Program-made: the position numbers and the translations under genes
Shown: positions 7,517-11,122 of the stretch, in pieces
Layout of the letters: each line of letters starts with the position of its first letter
How positions within the stretch are numbered: position 1 is the stretch's first letter
NCBI GenBank assembly: GCA_964456625.1
Contig: CAYWBO010000087.1
Coordinates: 1-11,122 of the forward strand
Length of the DNA stretch: 11,122 bases
DNA from: Sulfidibacterium sp964456625
GTDB taxonomy: Bacteria > Bacteroidota > Bacteroidia > Bacteroidales > F082
Reading direction: 5' to 3'
The notes under the pieces: generated by a model
Told to the model about the DNA's origin: nothing
Database searches by the model: none
What the model saw: the letters and a program-made list of their open reading frames with translations, nothing else

Positions 7517-8983
7517 TTACACTATTTCAAGCCAACGCTTGTAAATTTCTAAATATTTTTGAGTTAACTTTTCATCCGGATATATTTTATCCAGCAGCCT
7601 CAATCCCGAAAAGGCTTCTTCAGGACTTTTATAATAATGAATTCCCATGCCGGCACCTCGGGCAGCTCCCTGAGCGCCATCGGTGTCAAACAATTCAATA
7701 ACAGCACCGGATAGGGATGCCAGTGCTGTGGTAAATACTTCACTCAGGAAAAGATTAGCATAACCGGCCCTGATTTTATCCGTCTGAATTCCTGTTTGTT
7801 GCAAAATATCGATCCCGTAATAAAAAGCAAACACAACGCCTTCCAGCGCAGCACGTACCAGATGTTTTTTATTATGAATGTTGAAATTGATATTGCTGAC
7901 CATGCCGCCCCCGTTCCTGTTCTGCAGCATCCTTTCGGCTCCGTTTCCAAACGGGCGAACCAACAAGCCTTCAGCACCCACAGGTACCTCGGCAGACATT
8001 TTATTCATCATTTCATAGTCGCTGGCCCCAATGAGGTTTTTGATCCATGCGTATTGTATGCCCACCCCGTTGATGCATAACAAAACACCATTGCTCGGGG
8101 CAGCCTGTGTATTATTAACATGCAGAAATGTGTTGACCCTTGAAAGAGGATCAAACCGGGCTTGATCGCTGACGCCGAAAATCACTCCCGAAGTGCCTGC
8201 TGTAGCGGCTACTTCACCCGGTTTCAGAACATTTAAGGAAAATGCATTGTTGGGTTGATCACCCGAACGGTAACTCACCACAACATCTGTATGCAAATTC
8301 AATTTTGTAGCCGCCTCTGCTGTGAGTTTTCCCTGAACAGAAAAAGTCGGAACGATATCGGGGATCATTTCCTCATCCAAACCATAGTAATCTAACAGAA
8401 ATTTTGCCGGGCCATTTTCCCGGAAATCCCATAAAATGGCTTCTGAAAGTCCTGATGCCGTGGTGTTGATGTTACCGGTAAGCTTCATGGCAATATAGTC
8501 TCCCGGCAGCATGATCTTGTAAATCTTCCGGTAGGTTTCAGGCTCATTTTCTTTGACCCATTTCAACTTTGACGCGGTAAAATTTCCCGGAGAATTCAAT
8601 AGTGAACCCAGGCACTTTTCTTTTCCAAGATCACCAAATGCCTGCGCTCCATATTGCACCGCCCGGCTGTCACACCAGATGATGGCCGGTCGGAGTATCT
8701 GTCTGTTTTTATCGATCAGCACCAGCCCGTGCATCTGATAGGTTATCCCTATTGCACTGACATGTTGAGAGTTAATTCCTGATTTTGAAAATAGTTCCCG
8801 GGTCGCTTTGATCAGATGTTGCCACCAGTCCTCCGGATTTTGCTCTGCCCATCCAGCCTTGGGAGCTTCTATCTTCATCTCACTTTTCGGATAATTTGCC
8901 TGTGCTATCGCTTTACCCGTTTCGGCATCTAACAGACTCGCCTTAATAGATGAACTCCCAATATCATACCCAATAAAATACAT
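7517..8983 (-). CDS. xylB: Xylulokinase (FGGY family)
   Basis: A cytoplasmic 488-residue kinase that phosphorylates D-xylulose to xylulose 5-phosphate, which enters the pentose phosphate pathway. The N-terminal phosphate-binding motif is YDIGSSSIKASLLDAETG (Asp7). Substrate-side motifs are YQMHGLVLID and IIWCDSRA, then MLPGDYIAMKLTG. The probable catalytic base is Asp242 in SYRSGDQPNNAFS, the position of Asp233 in the E. coli enzyme. ATAGTSGVIFG in the second actin-like domain contacts ATP, and ARGAGMGI lies near the C-terminus. It is the first gene of the xylB-xylA-xylE operon, an order also found in Bacteroides. The ATG at 8981-8983 is chosen because the Asp-Ile-Gly motif begins only six residues later. 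The promoter candidate lies about 15 bases upstream, so the leader would be very short. Confidence 0.97.
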   Translation of the reverse strand: MYFIGYDIGSSSIKASLLDAETGKAIAQANYPKSEMKIEAPKAGWAEQNPEDWWQHLIKATRELFSKSGINSQHVSAIGITYQMHGLVLIDKNRQILRPAIIWCDSRAVQYGAQAFGDLGKEKCLGSLLNSPGNFTASKLKWVKENEPETYRKIYKIMLPGDYIAMKLTGNINTTASGLSEAILWDFRENGPAKFLLDYYGLDEEMIPDIVPTFSVQGKLTAEAATKLNLHTDVVVSYRSGDQPNNAFSLNVLKPGEVAATAGTSGVIFGVSDQARFDPLSRVNTFLHVNNTQAAPSNGVLLCINGVGIQYAWIKNLIGASDYEMMNKMSAEVPVGAEGLLVRPFGNGAERMLQNRNGGGMVSNINFNIHNKKHLVRAALEGVVFAFYYGIDILQQTGIQTDKIRAGYANLFLSEVFTTALASLSGAVIELFDTDGAQGAARGAGMGIHYYKSPEEAFSGLRLLDKIYPDEKLTQKYLEIYKRWLEIV

Positions 8984-8997
8984 CTATATTTTTGAAA

Positions 8998-9005
8998 CAA
9001 AATTA
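8998..9005 (-). promoter_or_regulatory. Candidate -7 element of the xylBAE promoter
   Basis: Read leftward, 9005 to 8998 is TAATTTTG, a full match to the Bacteroidota -7 consensus TAnnTTTG. No TTTG is visible at the -33 position. Instead the repeated CCAGATAWT motif ends exactly 25 nt upstream, as expected of an activator-dependent promoter. The start site would fall near 8991, giving a leader under ten bases. Confidence 0.5.
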
Positions 9006-9030
9006 AACCCCATAGCAAGTTTTTACATTT

Positions 9031-9063
9031 AATATCTGGACAAGAAACTGTATTATCTGGCCA
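9031..9063 (-). promoter_or_regulatory. Tandem direct repeat, candidate AraC-family operator for xylBAE
   Basis: Two 12-base copies lie at 9031-9042 and 9052-9063, each AnTATCTGGnCA on the plus strand and identical at 10 of 12 positions. On the transcribed (leftward) sense they read TGTCCAGATATT (proximal) and TGGCCAGATAAT (distal). The period is 21 bp, two helical turns, which puts both copies on one face of the DNA. This is the usual form of AraC/XylS-family sites. The proximal copy ends 25 nt from the -7 element. The assignment to the regulator at 3715-4638 is inferred. Confidence 0.5.
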
Positions 9064-9073
9064 TTTCTATCGT

Positions 9074-9252
9074 TTTCGGTACGAAAAATCTCAAAACGCT
9101 TTTTAAACTTTTAATCTTATTGAAATAACTCTTTTTTAATTTATAGGCTAAATCGTTCTAACTAATCGCTACTATATCTTGTTGTCCAGGTTATTAATTC
9201 ATCATAAAAATAATATTTTTTCTACGATTTTGTCTTCCGGCATGAAAAATCT
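9074..9252. repeat. Diverged direct repeat (period about 160 bp) in non-coding DNA
   Basis: TTTCGGTACGAAAAATCT at 9074-9091 and TTCCGGCATGAAAAATCT at 9235-9252 agree at 15 of 18 positions, and all three differences are transitions. About 60 bases further on, each copy is followed by a second similar block containing GTTCTAA (from about 9138 and 9295; 17 of 31 positions agree by eye). The offsets, 161 and 157 bases, are close. This looks like an old tandem duplication of non-coding DNA, but the in-between alignment needs gaps, and chance similarity in AT-rich DNA is not excluded. Confidence 0.35.
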
Positions 9253-9339
9253 TTAACAGAGAGTAACCTTTTAGAACTTTCAAATTTCTATAAAAATTAA
9301 ATGACAAGATGGTTCTAAGGATTGAGATTTCAGCCATCC

Positions 9340-9364
9340 AAAAAAAGGGCTTGATAACAAAGCC
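9340..9364 (-). terminator. Candidate leftward intrinsic terminator in the intergenic region
   Basis: On the minus strand GGCTT (9364-9360) and AAGCC (9352-9348) pair across a seven-base loop and are followed by C and seven T (9346-9340). The stem is only five pairs, but hairpin plus T run is the classical form. No gene to the right is oriented to use it, so it would have to end a short non-coding transcript. Confidence 0.35.
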
Positions 9365-9486
9365 GAATGACCGATTTGGACAGAGCAAACGAATCGCCTT
9401 AAGAGCTTATTACTTCGTAGGATAGTAAATTTTAAGAACCTACATGGAATCTCCAATTTTATAAATATCATGGCCATATCCTTCAA

Positions 9487-9494
9487 CAAAATTA
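9487..9494 (-). promoter_or_regulatory. Promoter-like TAATTTTG element facing left inside the intergenic region
   Basis: Read leftward, 9494 to 9487 is TAATTTTG, the same octamer as the xylB -7 candidate. A transcript would start near 9480 and reach the hairpin at 9340-9364, a length of about 140 nt. No -33 TTTG is seen at 19-21 nt and no CCAGATAWT motif is upstream, so support is limited. Confidence 0.25.
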
Positions 9495-9562
9495 GAGCCT
9501 GGGGGCATCTCAATCCCCTTCTACCTTACCTTTCAAACTTAAAACCTTCAAATTTCAAATTT

Positions 9563-9571
9563 CCAGATAAT
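9563..9571 (+). promoter_or_regulatory. CCAGATAAT site upstream of the GH29 promoter, candidate operator
   Basis: CCAGATAAT is identical to the core of the distal xyl operator copy and has the same orientation relative to its own gene. It ends 25 nt before the TACATTTG -7 element, the same gap as at xylB. I see no second copy 21 bp away on either side, so this would be a single or degenerate half-site. Confidence 0.45.
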
Positions 9572-9596
9572 CCTAACCATCATTTTGAACAATTTT

Positions 9597-9604
9597 TACA
9601 TTTG
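9597..9604 (+). promoter_or_regulatory. Candidate -7 element of the GH29 promoter
   Basis: TACATTTG matches TAnnTTTG at every defined position. The nearest TTTG upstream (9584-9587) is only nine bases away, too close for a -33 element, so activator dependence is plausible. Transcription would begin near 9611 and give a leader of about 40 nt that contains the dyad at 9626-9638. Confidence 0.5.
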
Positions 9605-9625
9605 ATAGTTAAATCAAAAAGTCCC

Positions 9626-9638
9626 ATGTCCGGGACAT
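9626..9638. promoter_or_regulatory. Palindromic dyad in the GH29 leader
   Basis: ATGTCC-G-GGACAT is a perfect six-base inverted repeat around one central base, ending 12 bases before the start codon. An alternative overlapping pairing is GTCCC (9621-9625) with GGGAC (9632-9636). It is GC-rich against a very AT-rich surround. It could be a repressor operator just downstream of the start site or a small leader hairpin affecting translation. Confidence 0.35.
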
Positions 9639-9650
9639 AGAAAAAAGCAG

Positions 9651-10997
9651 ATGAAAAAAAAGTTAATGATTTTCCTGCCGATGTTGTTCACAGCCATGCT
9701 GTTATCACAGACAATGTTTGCACAATATAAAATTCAGCCTAAGATGAAATGGTGGTATGCCGACCGCTTTGGGATGTTTATTCATTTCGGTTCTTATTCT
9801 TATCTGGGGCACGGGGAATGGGCTTTTGCCATTGAAAAATGGAACAAAAAAGACTATCAAACCGAGGTTTCGGCCAAATTTGATCCGGTAAATTTTGATG
9901 CCGGGAAAATTGCCCGGCTTGCCAAAAGAGCCGGAATGAAATACCTCGTCATCACCGCCAAGCACCACGAAGGTTTTTGCATGTGGCCCACCAAGGTCAA
10001 AAGCTTTACGGATTATACCGGGAAGAAAATTTATGACCTCAAAGATTATACAAAATTCGGGAAACGGGATATTTTGAAAGAACTCGCAGACTCCTGCAGA
10101 GCGGAAGGCATCAAATTCTGTCTGTACTATTCCATCCTGGATTGGGGTGATCCGACACAAACCATTTACCAGCACAACTTTTCCAAGATGGTTTCTTTCA
10201 AAGCCCGGGAACAGTACATTAAAAATATGAAAAAACAGCTCAAAGAGCTGATAACGAGATATCATCCGGCCGTACTCTGGTTCGACGGCGACTGGACCTT
10301 TAACGGGGGCAAACCGACTTTAACAAAGTGGTGGACAAAATCCGATGGCGAAGCGCTTTATGCCTATTTAATGAAGTTAGATCCCAATTTAATAGTTAAT
10401 AACCGGGTTTGCAGGGGTTTCGGTCTGGGAGATTTTACTTCTCCGGAACAAAGGGTACCTCCGGCTCCGATGAAAAGACCCTGGGAAACATGCCTGACCA
10501 TGAACCACTCCTGGGGTTATGATTCCCGGGATTCAAGTTTTAAATCGACAAAAGATCTTATTCACAAGCTTGCCACTATTGCATCTCGAGACGGAAACTT
10601 TCTTTTAAATATCGGGCCAAAAGGAGATGGAACCGTGCCATCGCACGAAGTGGCCATATTAGACAGTATTGGCAACTGGATGGATGTTTACGGTGAAAGC
10701 ATCTACGGCACCACAAGAAGCCCTTTTAAAACTCAGCCGAAATGGGGCGTGTTTACAAAGAAAGAAGGAAATCTTTATGCTCAGGTTTTTAACTGGCCTT
10801 CAGATGGGATATTGAAAATTCCGGCCATTAAAAATCAAATCAAAAAGGTCTATTTGATGAATAATCCTTCTGAACCATTACATTACGCTGTAACAAAAGA
10901 AGGAATTAGGATATCCGTTCCGGCAAAGGCTCCCAATGCGGATAATTCCGTAATAGTGATTGATGTAGCAGGGTTACCGTCTGCACCTGCAAATTAA
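9651..10997 (+). CDS. Secreted GH29 alpha-L-fucosidase
   Basis: A complete 448-residue GH29 exo-enzyme that removes terminal alpha-linked L-fucose. Residues 1-24 are a type I signal peptide (MKKK, hydrophobic core, MFA before Gln25) without a lipobox, so it should act in the periplasm. The barrel starts with MKWWYADRFGMFIHFGSYS (His45) and YLVITAKHHEGFCMW (His105, His106). Asp212 in VLWFDGDW is the expected nucleophile. Glu266 in GDFTSPEQRVP is the likely acid/base for the GH29 subgroup having this motif. WETCLTMNHSWGYD and GNFLLNIGPKGDG are further family signatures, and a short C-terminal beta-domain follows. Linkage preference cannot be read from sequence; alpha-1,2-fucose on xyloglucan galactose fits the neighbours. 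The start is supported by the signal peptide and by a promoter about 40 nt upstream. The gene appears monocistronic, with 125 bases of non-coding DNA after it. Confidence 0.94.
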   Translation: MKKKLMIFLPMLFTAMLLSQTMFAQYKIQPKMKWWYADRFGMFIHFGSYSYLGHGEWAFAIEKWNKKDYQTEVSAKFDPVNFDAGKIARLAKRAGMKYLVITAKHHEGFCMWPTKVKSFTDYTGKKIYDLKDYTKFGKRDILKELADSCRAEGIKFCLYYSILDWGDPTQTIYQHNFSKMVSFKAREQYIKNMKKQLKELITRYHPAVLWFDGDWTFNGGKPTLTKWWTKSDGEALYAYLMKLDPNLIVNNRVCRGFGLGDFTSPEQRVPPAPMKRPWETCLTMNHSWGYDSRDSSFKSTKDLIHKLATIASRDGNFLLNIGPKGDGTVPSHEVAILDSIGNWMDVYGESIYGTTRSPFKTQPKWGVFTKKEGNLYAQVFNWPSDGILKIPAIKNQIKKVYLMNNPSEPLHYAVTKEGIRISVPAKAPNADNSVIVIDVAGLPSAPAN

Positions 10998-11037
10998 ATT
11001 CAGACAAGTCGAAACCTTTGCAAAACATGAAAGGATT

Positions 11038-11116
11038 GTCATTCTGAATGGAATGAAGAATCTGTAATTGATTTTAAATAATGTATTTATAGATCCCTCG
11101 CTATGCTCAGGATGAC
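11038..11116. repeat. REP-like imperfect inverted repeat downstream of the GH29 gene
   Basis: The left arm 11038-11063 starts GTCATTCTGA and ends GAATCT. The right arm 11091-11116, read in reverse complement, starts GTCATCCTGA and ends GGATCT. Both arms are 26 bases, and 17 positions agree; most differences are transitions. The right arm resembles GTCATCCTGAGC...GGATCT repeats scattered between genes in many bacterial genomes (from general knowledge). A 27-base AT-rich spacer forms the loop. It could act as a transcript 3' end for the fucosidase mRNA. The element may extend past the window end. Confidence 0.55.
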
Positions 11117-11122
11117 AAAAGG

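Larger units (their letters stand above)
8984..9650. other. Non-coding divergent intergenic region between xylB and the GH29 gene
   Basis: These 667 bases are strongly AT-rich and have no open frame with recognisable protein features on either strand. The two ends hold the divergent promoters with their shared motif (listed separately). The middle, about 9064-9560, holds a diverged internal repeat, a hairpin followed on the minus strand by seven T, and a promoter-like element facing left. A stretch of TTCAAA-like repeats lies at about 9531-9563. The length is far more than two divergent promoters need, so the middle may carry a small RNA or a decayed element. Confidence 0.75.

Noticed and set aside
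9186..9194. CCAGGTTAT, similar to the shared operator motif
   Set aside because: Two mismatches in the core and no TAnnTTTG element 25 nt downstream, so it is not counted as a site.
9280..9513. Leftward 77-codon frame in the intergenic region
   Set aside because: The peptide has no domain or recognisable pattern, the codon use looks random, and the overlapping 64-codon frame in another register is equally plausible. I treat the area as non-coding.
9501..9518. GGGG...CCCC hairpin in the intergenic region
   Set aside because: Only a four-base stem with a loop of about ten and no T run; too weak to call a terminator or structured RNA.
9584..9587. TTTG as a -33 element for the GH29 promoter
   Set aside because: Only nine bases separate it from the -7 element, whereas Bacteroidota promoters usually have about 19-21.
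9705..10265. 186-codon frame on the minus strand inside the fucosidase gene
   Set aside because: It lies entirely within a clear GH29 coding region and its translation matches nothing recognisable; it is a complementary-strand shadow.
11015..11034. CCTTT...AAAGG hairpin after the fucosidase stop
   Set aside because: Five weak pairs, ten-base loop and no following T run; not convincing as a terminator.
1..11122. CRISPR array, tRNA, rRNA, insertion sequence or phage genes
   Set aside because: No regularly spaced repeats, no tRNA-like fold or rRNA segment, and no transposase, integrase or phage protein was seen on either strand.

Overview
The window looks like a chromosomal segment of a Bacteroidota bacterium, probably a polysaccharide-degrading Bacteroidales/Marinilabiliales-type organism. 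The support is moderate AT-richness, A-rich leaders without clear Shine-Dalgarno sites, two good matches to the Bacteroidota -7 promoter element TAnnTTTG, and secreted GH2, GH31 and GH29 exo-glycosidases next to a xylB-xylA-xylE operon. No 16S or other marker is present, so the taxonomy is inferred.

Layout. Positions 2-1165 (+) are the C-terminal part of a GH2 beta-galactosidase-type enzyme cut by the window edge. Twelve bases later comes a complete secreted GH31 enzyme, most likely an alpha-xylosidase (1178-3559 +), closed by a strong hairpin terminator (3575-3611). An AraC-family regulator follows (3715-4638 +). It converges on a leftward xylose operon: xylB xylulokinase (8983-7517), xylA xylose isomerase (7505-6177) and xylE xylose/H+ symporter (6128-4683). 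A 667-base non-coding region (8984-9650) separates the divergent xylB and GH29 genes. The secreted GH29 alpha-L-fucosidase (9651-10997 +) comes next, and the window ends in a REP-like imperfect inverted repeat (11038-11116).

How the genes could work together. Fucosylated xyloglucan carries the side chain Fuc-Gal-Xyl on glucose. A fucosidase (GH29), a beta-galactosidase (GH2) and an alpha-xylosidase (GH31) are the three exo-activities needed to strip it from the outside in. The freed xylose would enter through XylE and reach the pentose phosphate pathway through XylA and XylB. All catalytic residues I checked in GH31, XylA, XylB and GH29 are present. The assignment to xyloglucan is inferred from the enzyme combination. 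No endo-xyloglucanase, SusC/SusD pair or fucose/galactose catabolic gene is in view.

The most interesting signal is regulatory. The motif CCAGATA(A/T)T lies exactly 25 nt upstream of a TAnnTTTG element in both divergent promoters, xylB and GH29. At xylB it is doubled with a 21-bp period, as expected of AraC-family direct-repeat operators. This makes the neighbouring AraC-type protein a candidate common activator of side-chain release and xylose catabolism. The same intergenic region also holds a possible leftward small RNA, a diverged internal duplication, and a compact dyad in the fucosidase leader.
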